Assembly: GCF_019966535.1 (NCBI RefSeq)
Contig: NZ_JAIMID010000012.1
Coordinates: 1 to 64,000, forward strand
Direction of reading: 5' to 3'
DNA: 64,000 nt
Source: Mesobacterium pallidum
GTDB lineage: Bacteria; Pseudomonadota; Alphaproteobacteria; Rhodobacterales; Rhodobacteraceae
Shown: positions 41,374 to 49,663 of the stretch, in pieces
How the letters are laid out: every line of letters begins with the position of its first letter
How positions within the stretch are numbered: position 1 is the stretch's first letter
Notes under the pieces: generated by a model
The model's database searches: none
What the model was told of the DNA's origin: nothing
The model's input: only the letters and a program-made list of their open reading frames with translations
Position numbers and translations under genes: made by a program

Positions 41374-43407
41374 TCAGAGATCCTGCGCCAGGCGCACGCC
41401 CTCATCAATGGCGCGCAGCGCATCCAGTTCGGCGGCCTCCTTTGCCCCGCCGATCATCGTAACCGGGACGCCGCGCGCTACAACCTCTTTGGCCAGGGCT
41501 CGTTCCGGTTCCTGACCGGTGCACAGCACAATTGTATCGGCTGCGATGACCGTCGGGTTTCCGTCCGCGACGATGTGCAGCCCCGCATCGTCGATATGTT
41601 CATAGGTCACCCCGCCCATTGCCTCGACCCCATGTTTGCGCAGCGCGTTGCGCAGGATCCACCCTGTCGAAACACCAAGCCCCGCGCCCGGTTTAGCGGT
41701 CTTGCGCTGCAGCATGACGACCTTGCGGCGCGACGGCTTCGGTGCCAGAGGGTCGCCCGCCAGGGCACCCGAGGAGACAAATTCGGGGTCCACACCCCAG
41801 GTTTCGCAAAAGACGTCGGAATTCGCGGTCTCGGCGGGTTTGGTCACTAGGAACTCGGCCACATCATGACCGATGCCCCCCGCCCCCATCACCACGACAC
41901 GGTCGCCCGCCTCGCGGTCACCGGACAGAATTTCGGCGTAGGTCGCGACGCTGGGATGGTCGATACCCGGCAGGTCGGGAATGCGCGGCGTGACCCCGGT
42001 GGCGATGACCACATGGTCAAATCCCTCAAGATCGCTCGCCTCTGCCCGCTGTCCCAGACGCTGCGTGACCCCGTGTTTCTGCATCTGACCGGCATAATAC
42101 CGCAGGGTTTCGTCGAATTCGTCCTTGCCTGGTGCGGCGCGGGCCAGATTCAGCTGACCGCCCAATTTGTCCTGCGCTTCGAACAGGGTGACATCGTGGC
42201 CCAGCCGCGCCGCCTCGGCGGCTGTGGCCATGCCCGCGGCACCACCGCCAACGACGGCCACTTTCTTTGGCGTGTCGGTTGGCGTATCCCGGAATTCCGT
42301 TTCACGCCCGGCCCTTGGATTGACCAGACATCCGACCGGCCGGTCCGAAAAAATGAAATCCAGGCAGGCCTGGTTGCAGGCAATGCAGGTGTTGATCTCG
42401 TCTGCGCGGCCCTCGCGCGTCTTTTTCACGAAATGCGGATCGGCCAGAAACGGGCGCGCCATCGAGATCATGTCCGCATCGCCAGAGGCAAGTATGTCTT
42501 CTGCAAGCTGGGGTGTGTTGATCCGGTTCGAGGCGACTACCGGGATCGACACCGCCGCTTTGACGTTGGCTGCCGCCTTGCGCCAGGCACCGCGCGGCAC
42601 CGGGTAGGCGATCGTCGGCACGCGGGCCTCATGCCAGCCGATGCCGGTGTTCAGGATATCCGCACCCGCAGCCTCGATCTTGCGGGCCAGTGCGGCAATT
42701 TCATCGGCGGGCGCGCCGCCCTCGACCAGATCGGCCGCCGAAATCCGGTAGATGACCAGAAACTCGGGGCCGCAACGTTCGCGCACCGCGCGCACGATCT
42801 CGACCGGGAATCGGTGGCGGTTCGCGGCGCTGCCGCCCCAGTCGTCTTGGCGCTTGTTGGTATGGGTGACGGTGAATTCGTTGATCAGGTATCCCTCGGA
42901 CCCCATGATCTCGACGCCATCAAAGCCTGCGGCCTGCGCATTGGCGGCCGCCACGGCAAAATCCTCGATGGTACGGAGAATGTCGGCGTCGGTCATTTCA
43001 CGCGGGATGAAACGGTTGATCGGGGCGCGGATCGGTGACGGGGCCACACACCCTTCGATCTTGGCATAGCGCCCGGCGTGGAGGAGTTGCGCGCAGATCA
43101 GGCTGCCTTCGGCCTGCACCGCCTCGCAGATCGGGCGCAGGCTAAGCGCTTCTTCCGGATCATCGATTCGCGGACCTTCTGGATCGAATATGCCCTCGGC
43201 ATTGGGCGAAAACCCGCCGGTGATCAGAATCGCCGCCTCCCCCCGCGCACGCTCGGCGTAAAACGCGATCTGTTTGGCTATGCCGTCAGGCTCGGTTTCC
43301 AACCGCGTGTGCATCGACCCCATGATGACACGATTTCGCAATGTATGCTGGCCTGCGCGGATGGGCGAGAGCATGGTTTCAAAGCTTCCATCTGGTCTAT
43401 TTTTCAC
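41374..43407 (-). CDS. 2,4-dienoyl-CoA reductase (FadH)-like / NADH:flavin oxidoreductase
   Basis: A 677-aa multidomain flavoenzyme. Residues ~10-340 are an OYE-type TIM barrel (QLLHAGRYAKI, GFDGVEIMGSEGYLINEF, RPFLADPHFV). A 4Fe-4S cysteine cluster follows (CIACNQACLD then CLVNP). The rest is an FAD/NAD(P) module (VAVVGGGAAGMATAAEAARLG, then VVVMGAGGIGHDVAEFL). This is the layout of bacterial FadH and of trimethylamine dehydrogenase relatives. It could reduce dienoyl-CoA from unsaturated isoprenoid chains. The start is a GTG at 43407 because GAGGAGGAG lies 8 bp upstream; an ATG 11 codons later has none. Controlled by the operator at 43446. Confidence 0.87.
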   Translation of the reverse strand: MKNRPDGSFETMLSPIRAGQHTLRNRVIMGSMHTRLETEPDGIAKQIAFYAERARGEAAILITGGFSPNAEGIFDPEGPRIDDPEEALSLRPICEAVQAEGSLICAQLLHAGRYAKIEGCVAPSPIRAPINRFIPREMTDADILRTIEDFAVAAANAQAAGFDGVEIMGSEGYLINEFTVTHTNKRQDDWGGSAANRHRFPVEIVRAVRERCGPEFLVIYRISAADLVEGGAPADEIAALARKIEAAGADILNTGIGWHEARVPTIAYPVPRGAWRKAAANVKAAVSIPVVASNRINTPQLAEDILASGDADMISMARPFLADPHFVKKTREGRADEINTCIACNQACLDFIFSDRPVGCLVNPRAGRETEFRDTPTDTPKKVAVVGGGAAGMATAAEAARLGHDVTLFEAQDKLGGQLNLARAAPGKDEFDETLRYYAGQMQKHGVTQRLGQRAEASDLEGFDHVVIATGVTPRIPDLPGIDHPSVATYAEILSGDREAGDRVVVMGAGGIGHDVAEFLVTKPAETANSDVFCETWGVDPEFVSSGALAGDPLAPKPSRRKVVMLQRKTAKPGAGLGVSTGWILRNALRKHGVEAMGGVTYEHIDDAGLHIVADGNPTVIAADTIVLCTGQEPERALAKEVVARGVPVTMIGGAKEAAELDALRAIDEGVRLAQDL

Positions 43408-43445
43408 TTTGGTTCTCCTCCTCAAAACTGCACTTGATCTACATT

Positions 43446-43459
43446 CTAACATTTGTTAG
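43446..43459. promoter_or_regulatory. Operator between FadH-like gene and the 43.5-56.4 kb operon
   Basis: CTAACATTTGTTAG, a near-perfect palindrome. Rightward promoter: TTGATC (43434-43439), 17 bp, TAGATT (43457-43462). Leftward: TTCCAA (complement of 43466-43471), 17 bp, TAGAAT (complement of 43443-43448). The two -10 boxes overlap the two ends of the palindrome. Confidence 0.78.
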
Positions 43460-43502
43460 ATTTTTTTGGAAAGAAGATTTTCGCTCATGGGGAGGAGCAC
43501 CG

Positions 43503-44684
43503 ATGCAATTCCAGCCTACAGACGATCAGAAGGCGTTTCGCGAGACCGCAAAGCGCTTCGCAACTGAAAGGCTTGCGCCCACATATCAAGAACGCGCCAG
43601 CGGCCATACATTCGACCGTGCGCTGATCAAGGAGATGGGCGCACTGGGGCTGATCGGGGCCGATCTGCCCGAGGAATTCGGGGGACTCGGCGAAAGCTCT
43701 GTCACGTCAGGGCTGATCGTCGAAGAGATCGCCTATGCCGATTTCAACGCAAGTTACGTGCAGCTTCTGGGCTCTCTCATGGGCGGAATGGTTGCCAAAC
43801 ATGCCTCCAAGAACATCGCGTCGGAATGGGTGCCCAAGGTTGTTTCGGGTGATGCCGTCATTGGTCTGGGCCTGACAGAGCCGCGTGGCGGTTCGGATGC
43901 GGCGAACCTGATTCTGAGGGCCGAGAAATCCGGCAACGGCTGGCGGCTGAACGGTGAAAAGACATCCATGAGTTTTGCCAGTCAGGCGGATGCGGCGGTC
44001 GTCTTTGCCCGTACCGGCGATCCTGACGGCGGCTCACGCGGGGTCAGCGCCTTTTTCGTCGATCTGAACCAGGAAGGCATCAAGCGCACCCATTTTGACG
44101 ACATCGGCACCAAGCCTGTCGGGCGCGGCTCGGTTTTCTTTGACGATGTTTTCGTGCCGGCTGAAAACATGATGGCGGAACAGGACCGTGCTTTTGGCAC
44201 GATCATGGCGGGCTTCGACTATTCCCGCGCACTGATCGGGCTGGAGTGCCTGGGGGCCGCGCAAGCGTCGGTGGATGAAACCTGGGCCTACGTTCAGGAG
44301 CGCGAGGCATTCGGAGCCCCGATCGTGCAGTATCAGGGTGTCAGCTTTCCCTTGGCCGAGGCCGAGACCCAACTGACCATGATGCGCCAGCTTTGCTATT
44401 ACACGCTGGACCTGCGCGACTGTGGCCTGCCCCACACCTCTCAGGCTGCCATGTGCAAATGGTACCTGCCCAAAACCGCCTGCGAGATCCTGCACCAGTG
44501 CCTGATCCTGCACGGACATTACGGCTACACCACCGACCTGCCCCACCACCAGCGTTACAACGACGTTCTCGGCCTTCAGATCGGCGACGGCACCGCGCAG
44601 ATTCAGAAGCTGGTGATCGCCCGCGAGAAGGTCGGTCGCATGGCGCTGCAGTATGACAAGAAGGCGAAGGGAGCCTCGAAATGA
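43503..44684 (+). CDS. Acyl-CoA dehydrogenase, cyclohexanecarboxyl-CoA dehydrogenase (AliB)-like
   Basis: A 393-aa dehydrogenase: GLIGADLPEEFGGLGESS, LGLTEPRGGSDAANLILRAE, KTSMSFASQADAAVVFART, and the C-terminal QIGDGTAQIQKLVIARE. The usual catalytic Glu of the YEGT motif is Asp (GDGT). This style matches AliB, which oxidises cyclohexanecarboxyl-CoA. First gene of an eleven-gene operon; GGGGAGGAG lies 5 bp upstream of the ATG. Substrate is inferred only from resemblance. Confidence 0.85.
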   Translation: MQFQPTDDQKAFRETAKRFATERLAPTYQERASGHTFDRALIKEMGALGLIGADLPEEFGGLGESSVTSGLIVEEIAYADFNASYVQLLGSLMGGMVAKHASKNIASEWVPKVVSGDAVIGLGLTEPRGGSDAANLILRAEKSGNGWRLNGEKTSMSFASQADAAVVFARTGDPDGGSRGVSAFFVDLNQEGIKRTHFDDIGTKPVGRGSVFFDDVFVPAENMMAEQDRAFGTIMAGFDYSRALIGLECLGAAQASVDETWAYVQEREAFGAPIVQYQGVSFPLAEAETQLTMMRQLCYYTLDLRDCGLPHTSQAAMCKWYLPKTACEILHQCLILHGHYGYTTDLPHHQRYNDVLGLQIGDGTAQIQKLVIAREKVGRMALQYDKKAKGASK

Positions 44685-45460
44685 GCGACCCCATCCTCGT
44701 CACTTCCGAGGGCAACACCGGCATCATCGAACTGGCCCGCCCCGAGAAATTCAATTGCCTATCACTTGAGGTGCATGAGCGTATTTCTGTCGCGCGTGCG
44801 GAATTCGAGGCGAACCCCGCTATTCGGGCGATCCTCATCCGGGCGCAGGGCAAGCACTTTTGCACCGGTGCCGATCTGGTGGAAGTGAAAGGTAAATTGA
44901 ACGATCCCGCCGCGCTGGACCATTTCATCGCCTTTGGCATGAACAACCTGCGTGCGCTTGAAACCTCCTCCCTCCCTGTCGTGGTGGCAGTGCAGGGGTT
45001 GTGTCTGGCCGGCGGGATCGAACTGATGCTGGCATGCGATGTGTGTTTCGCGGCCGAAAGCGCCCAGTTTGGCGATCAGCACGCGCAATTCGGGCTGATT
45101 CCCGGTTGGGGTGGCTCGCAGCGGTTGACACGGTTGATGGGGCAGCGCAGGGCGCTCGACCTGATGTTCTCGGCCCGCTGGCTCAAGTCGGACGAGGCCA
45201 AAGAGGCCGGATTGGTCAACTACATCGTGCCGGATGCGGACCTGCACAAGTCTGCGCTGGAATACTGCGAGAAAATCGCCACCCGTTCACGTCCCGGCAT
45301 CGCCGAGATGAAGCGGTTGGCGCGCGAAGGCGCGGACCTTGGTATCGACCAGCAGATGCGGCTTGAGCGCGATGCCGCCGTGCGCGCACTGCCCAGCGAT
45401 GACGTGGCGGAGGGCCTCGATGCATTCGAGAACCGGCGCGCCCCCGAATTCAAGGCTTGA
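44681..45460 (+). CDS. Crotonase family protein lacking the standard glutamates
   Basis: A 259-aa crotonase fold with FCTGADLVEVKGK, GLCLAGGIELMLACDVCFA and GLIPGWGGSQRLTRLMG. Where hydratases have PEILLG the sequence reads QHAQFG, so the first Glu is His by alignment, and the second position is Asp (ALDLMFS). This is unlike a simple enoyl-CoA hydratase; ring-opening hydrolase, isomerase or decarboxylase activity is possible. The ATG overlaps the upstream stop by 4 bp. Confidence 0.78.
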   Translation: MSDPILVTSEGNTGIIELARPEKFNCLSLEVHERISVARAEFEANPAIRAILIRAQGKHFCTGADLVEVKGKLNDPAALDHFIAFGMNNLRALETSSLPVVVAVQGLCLAGGIELMLACDVCFAAESAQFGDQHAQFGLIPGWGGSQRLTRLMGQRRALDLMFSARWLKSDEAKEAGLVNYIVPDADLHKSALEYCEKIATRSRPGIAEMKRLAREGADLGIDQQMRLERDAAVRALPSDDVAEGLDAFENRRAPEFKA

Positions 45461-45469
45461 GGACGAAAC

Positions 45470-46630
45470 ATGGATTTCATTTTGAACGACGAACAACGCC
45501 AGATTTACGACTATGGCGGCCAGCTGGCGCAGAAGTTCGACAACGATTACTGGCTGAGACACGCACGCAAGCACGAGTTTCCGCACGAAATGTTCCGCCA
45601 GATCGCCGATGACGGCTTCCTCGGCATCATGGTGCCCGAGGAATATGGCGGCGCGGGCCTTGGTATGACCGAAATGGCCCTGTTCATGGAGGGCACCGCC
45701 AATCACGGCATTCCGCTTTTGATGATGGTGGTCGGGCCGACCATGTCGCTGGCCCATATCGCCAGCCACGGAAGCGAGTTCCACAAGAAAGAACTGCTGC
45801 CGGCTGCCTGCCGCGGTGATATCCAGTTCTGTTTCGCGATCACTGAACCGGGGGCCGGGTCGAACACGATGAAGGCCACTACGCTGGCCAAGCGTCGAGG
45901 CAACCGGTTCAGCCTGTCGGGCGAAAAGACCTTCATCACCGGGGCCGAAGTGGCCGACTACTGCCTCGTGGTGGCGCGGACCAAACCGCATACCGAGGTC
46001 AGCCGCAAGACCGACGGCTTTACCCTGTTCGCCGTGGATCTGAAGAAAAAAGGCGTCGACAAGCAGCGGGTGAAGATCTCGATCCCCCTGCCCGAGGAGC
46101 AGTGGACACTGTTCTTCGACGATGTGGATCTCGGCCCCGAGGATGTGGTCGGCGAGGTGGACGAAGGGTTCTCGATCCTGTTCGACAGCCTCAACCCCGA
46201 GCGTATCATCCTGGCCGCCTTGTGCTGCGGCATCGGCCGGTTCGCCCTGAACAAGGGCGTGGCCTATGCCTCCGAGCGCAATGTGTTCGGCCAACCCATC
46301 GGTGCGCACCAGGGCGTGCAGCACCCGATGGCCAAGGCGCACACAGCGGTCGAGATGGCCAGCCTGATGACCCGGCGCGCGGCATGGGAGTTCGACAACA
46401 AGCTGCCTGCCGGTGCGTCGTCGAACATGGCGAAATATGCCGCCGCCGAAGCCGGGATCGAAGCGGTCGACGCGGCGCTTCAGGCGCATGGTGGATCGGG
46501 CTTTACCGAAGATACGGGACTTTACGAAATGTACCCGCTGGTCCGCCTGCTGCGCACAGCGCCGGTGAACCGCGAACTGTGCCTGAGCTTTATCGGCGAA
46601 AAGGTCATGGGCCTGCCACGATCCTATTGA
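45470..46630 (+). CDS. Acyl-CoA dehydrogenase
   Basis: A 386-aa dehydrogenase with GIMVPEEYGGAGLGMTE, FAITEPGAGSNTMKATTLA, GEKTFITGAEVADYCLVVA and a C-terminus ending FIGEKVMGLPRSY. The YEGT motif is replaced by RTAPVNREL; the likely base is the Glu in SLNPERIILAA, as in IVD-type enzymes. Related in style to the dehydrogenase at 54359 of the same operon (both end MGLPRSY or LGMPRSF). The acyl substrate is unknown. Confidence 0.85.
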   Translation: MDFILNDEQRQIYDYGGQLAQKFDNDYWLRHARKHEFPHEMFRQIADDGFLGIMVPEEYGGAGLGMTEMALFMEGTANHGIPLLMMVVGPTMSLAHIASHGSEFHKKELLPAACRGDIQFCFAITEPGAGSNTMKATTLAKRRGNRFSLSGEKTFITGAEVADYCLVVARTKPHTEVSRKTDGFTLFAVDLKKKGVDKQRVKISIPLPEEQWTLFFDDVDLGPEDVVGEVDEGFSILFDSLNPERIILAALCCGIGRFALNKGVAYASERNVFGQPIGAHQGVQHPMAKAHTAVEMASLMTRRAAWEFDNKLPAGASSNMAKYAAAEAGIEAVDAALQAHGGSGFTEDTGLYEMYPLVRLLRTAPVNRELCLSFIGEKVMGLPRSY

Positions 46631-46657
46631 TCGCCACGGCTTGGAACGGAGAACGAC

Positions 46658-48049
46658 ATGCAATTTGGAATGCGCTTCCGGCGGGAGGATGCCGCCGACA
46701 AGGTAAATGATCGCTTCTGGCACGCGATCGAGGGCACGCCGCTCGACGAGGTGCGCCGTATTCAGGAAGAGCGGCTGCGTGACCAGATGGCCTATCTCAA
46801 GGCAAACTCGACCTTCTATCAGGAAAAGTTCGCCGAGGCCGGTGTGGAATTCGACGATATCCGCACTATCGAAGACCTGCAAAAACTTCCCTATACCTAC
46901 AAGACCGAGATCCGCGAAAGCCTCGCCGCCGAGCCGCCCTTTGGCAAGCACCGTACCGCGCCCATGTCGGACATCATCCAGATGCAGGCCTCGTCGGGCA
47001 CGACCGGCAGCCCCTCATATGTGGCCCTGACAGAATCCGACGCCGAAATGTGGCACGAGATGACAGCGCGCTGTTTCTTTGCCAATGGTGTGCGTCCCGG
47101 CGATATGGTGCTGCACGCATTTTCGCTCGCCAAGGGCTTTGTCGGCGGCATCCCCGTGATGCAGGGATTGCAGTACATGGGCACGATCGATGTGCCGGTG
47201 GGCGCCGATGGCGGTGCGGAACGGCTGCTGCGCGCCTGCGCCGACACCCGCCCGCGTTGCGTGGTCGGCGCCCCGAACTTTGTGCTGCACCTGGCCGAAA
47301 AGGCTCCCGAGGTGCTTGGCTGCAAGGCCAGCGAACTGGGTATCGAGCGCGTGATCGTCGGCGGCGAACCCGGCGGCGGCATTCCCGCAATTCGGGCAAA
47401 GATCGAAAAGGCCTGGGGTGCGAAATGCACCGAGATGCTGGGCGGCACCGATCTGGGCGTGACATACTGGGCCGAGTGCGACGCCCAGTCGGGTATGCAC
47501 ATGGTCAACATGGATTATGTCCTGACCGAGCTGCTCGACCCGGAGAGCGGCAGGATCATTCCCTGGAAAAAAGGCGCAGAAGGCGAGATGGTCTATACCG
47601 CGCTCGGCCGCCAGGCGAGCCCGCTCGTGCGGTTCCGGTCAGGCGATTATATCGAAGTGATCGATACCGAATGCTCCTGCGGCCGCACCGGACCGAAGAT
47701 CCGCTGCACCGGCCGCACCGACGACATGCTGATCGTGCGCGGGGCCAATGTCTTCCCGTCGGCGATCAACAGCATCATTACCGAAATGGTGCCGGACACC
47801 AACGGCGTCATGCGAATCGTGGCCGATTTCGAGGGCCACACCACGCAGGGCGCGCTGACGGTGATTGTCGAACGCGGCCCCGATCGCGATCCGGCCGATG
47901 ACGTCACCCTCAAAAAGAAAATCGAGCAGCGGCTGCGCGACTCCTTGGTCTTCAAGGCCGACGTTCACCTGGTTGCGGCCGACACTTTTGAAAAACCCGG
48001 CGCCGCGAAGGTCGCCTTCGTTCTCAGGAAATATCCAGACCTGCCATGA
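46658..48049 (+). CDS. Phenylacetate-CoA ligase (PaaK)-like acyl-CoA ligase
   Basis: A 463-aa ANL enzyme of the PaaK type: N-terminal YLKANSTFYQEKFAEAGVEF and LPYTYKTEIRE, the P-loop variant QASSGTTGSPSYVALT, the GGEPGGG region, and C-terminal RTDDMLIVRGANVFPSAI. PaaK-family ligases form CoA thioesters of aryl acids, and diverse members act on other carboxylates. The fourth acyl-CoA ligase in this window; it lies between dehydrogenase and carboxylase genes, so it may activate a dicarboxylic or shortened intermediate. Start ATG 46658 after GGAGAA. Confidence 0.85.
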   Translation: MQFGMRFRREDAADKVNDRFWHAIEGTPLDEVRRIQEERLRDQMAYLKANSTFYQEKFAEAGVEFDDIRTIEDLQKLPYTYKTEIRESLAAEPPFGKHRTAPMSDIIQMQASSGTTGSPSYVALTESDAEMWHEMTARCFFANGVRPGDMVLHAFSLAKGFVGGIPVMQGLQYMGTIDVPVGADGGAERLLRACADTRPRCVVGAPNFVLHLAEKAPEVLGCKASELGIERVIVGGEPGGGIPAIRAKIEKAWGAKCTEMLGGTDLGVTYWAECDAQSGMHMVNMDYVLTELLDPESGRIIPWKKGAEGEMVYTALGRQASPLVRFRSGDYIEVIDTECSCGRTGPKIRCTGRTDDMLIVRGANVFPSAINSIITEMVPDTNGVMRIVADFEGHTTQGALTVIVERGPDRDPADDVTLKKKIEQRLRDSLVFKADVHLVAADTFEKPGAAKVAFVLRKYPDLP

Positions 48050-49653
48050 CTAGAATGAAATCCCTTCTCGACACTGCGTCGGACGACTTCCGCGCCAACG
48101 ACGCGTCTTACCGCGAAAAGGTCGATGAACTGCATGCCCTCCGGCTCTCACAGCGCGTCGGCGGCCCCGAAATGGCGCGCGAACGTCATGTGGAAAAAGG
48201 CAAGATCCTGCCCCGCGAACGGATCGAACGGCTGATCGATCCGGGCACCCCCTTTCTGGAACTCGGCGAGCTGGCCGGACTGAACATGCACAAGGGTGTT
48301 CCGCCCGGCGCCGGCATCATCACCGGTATCGGAGTGATCGAAGGCCGCCAGTGCATGATCATCGCCAACGATGCTACAGTGAAAGGCGGCACCTATTTCG
48401 GGATCACCTGCCGCAAACATGTCCGGGCACAAAAGATCGCCTGGAAAAACCGCCTGCCTGTTATCACGCTCGTGGATTCCGGCGGGGCCTTCCTGCCCGA
48501 CCAAGCCAACCTTTTCCCCGACGAAGGCCAGTTCGGGTCCATCTTTCACCAACAGATCGGCATGTCGGGTGACGGTGTGCCGCAAATCGCCGTGGTCATG
48601 GGGCCCTGCACCGCGGGTGGTGCCTATATCCCCGCGCTCTGCGACGAGGTGGTCATCGTGCGCGGCCAGGGCTTCATGTACCTGGGCGGACCAGAGCTGA
48701 CCTTTGCCGCGACCGGCGAAAAAGTGGATGCCGAAACATTGGGCGGCGGCAAGATGCATTGTTCTGTCTCCGGCGTGACCGACCATCTGGCCGAGGACGA
48801 TGCCCATGCTTTGGCCATCACCCGCGATATCGTCCGACACCTGGGCGAAAAGCCCCTGCCCCGCAAGACGCCGGAAACGCCGCGTGAACCTGCCTATCCG
48901 GTCGAGGAAATATATGGTCTCGTCAGCCGCGACCCCAAGGTGCCGACCGACAACCGCGAGATCGTCGCCCGGCTGGTGGATGACAGCGATTTTCACGAAT
49001 TCAAGCCGCTTTATGGCGACACGATCATGACCGGCTGGGGGCGCATCCACGGCCACGAGGTCGGGATCATCGCCAATACAGGCGTGCTTTTCGTCGAAGC
49101 CGCGCTGAAGGCGACGCATTTCATCAATCTCTGCGTCCAGCGTGATATTCCGCTGCTGTTCCTGGCCGATGTGAACGGCTTCATGGTGGGCCGCGAGGTC
49201 GAGCAGATGGGCATTGCCAAGGCCGGTGCTAAAATGATCACGGCCATGTCTTCGGCCCGGGTGCCGAAATTCACAATCATCACCGGTGGCTCTTACGGCG
49301 CGGGATACCTGGCGATGCTGGGCCGCCCGTTCCAGCCGGACGCAATGTTCGCCTGGCCGACGGGACGGTCGGCAATCATGGGGCCGGAACAGGCCGCCAG
49401 CGTGCTGGCTCAGGTCCGCGCGCAGATCAACGAACGCGAAGGCAAAAGCTGGACCCCCGAGGAGGAGGAAGCCTTCAAGGCACCGATCCGCAAGGAATAC
49501 GAAGATTTTCAGGGGGCCTATAATTTTGCTTCCAACCTTTGGATCGACAGCGTGATCGAGCCCTGTGAGACCCGTGACGTCATGGCGCTGATGCTGGATG
49601 TAACATCGCGCAGACCCAAGGTCGAAACCAACTTCGGCGTGTTCAGGATGTGA
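48046..49653 (+). CDS. Acyl-CoA carboxylase beta subunit (carboxyltransferase, third set)
   Basis: A 535-aa carboxyltransferase: IANDATVKGGTYFGITCRKH, VMGPCTAGGAYIPALCDE, IIANTGVLFVEAAL, TGGSYGAGYLAMLGRPF and MFAWPTGRSAIMG. The NTG and GYLAMLGR segments differ from the NNG and GNYGMCGR of the other two beta subunits here, suggesting a different acyl group. The ATG overlaps the PaaK-like stop by 4 bp, and the alpha subunit follows after 10 bp. Confidence 0.9.
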   Translation: MTRMKSLLDTASDDFRANDASYREKVDELHALRLSQRVGGPEMARERHVEKGKILPRERIERLIDPGTPFLELGELAGLNMHKGVPPGAGIITGIGVIEGRQCMIIANDATVKGGTYFGITCRKHVRAQKIAWKNRLPVITLVDSGGAFLPDQANLFPDEGQFGSIFHQQIGMSGDGVPQIAVVMGPCTAGGAYIPALCDEVVIVRGQGFMYLGGPELTFAATGEKVDAETLGGGKMHCSVSGVTDHLAEDDAHALAITRDIVRHLGEKPLPRKTPETPREPAYPVEEIYGLVSRDPKVPTDNREIVARLVDDSDFHEFKPLYGDTIMTGWGRIHGHEVGIIANTGVLFVEAALKATHFINLCVQRDIPLLFLADVNGFMVGREVEQMGIAKAGAKMITAMSSARVPKFTIITGGSYGAGYLAMLGRPFQPDAMFAWPTGRSAIMGPEQAASVLAQVRAQINEREGKSWTPEEEEAFKAPIRKEYEDFQGAYNFASNLWIDSVIEPCETRDVMALMLDVTSRRPKVETNFGVFRM

Positions 49654-49663
49654 GGAGCGAACC

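Noticed and set aside
45287..46951. 554-codon minus-strand frame across three plus-strand genes
   Set aside because: Spans the boundaries of crotonase, dehydrogenase and ligase genes and has no recognisable domain.
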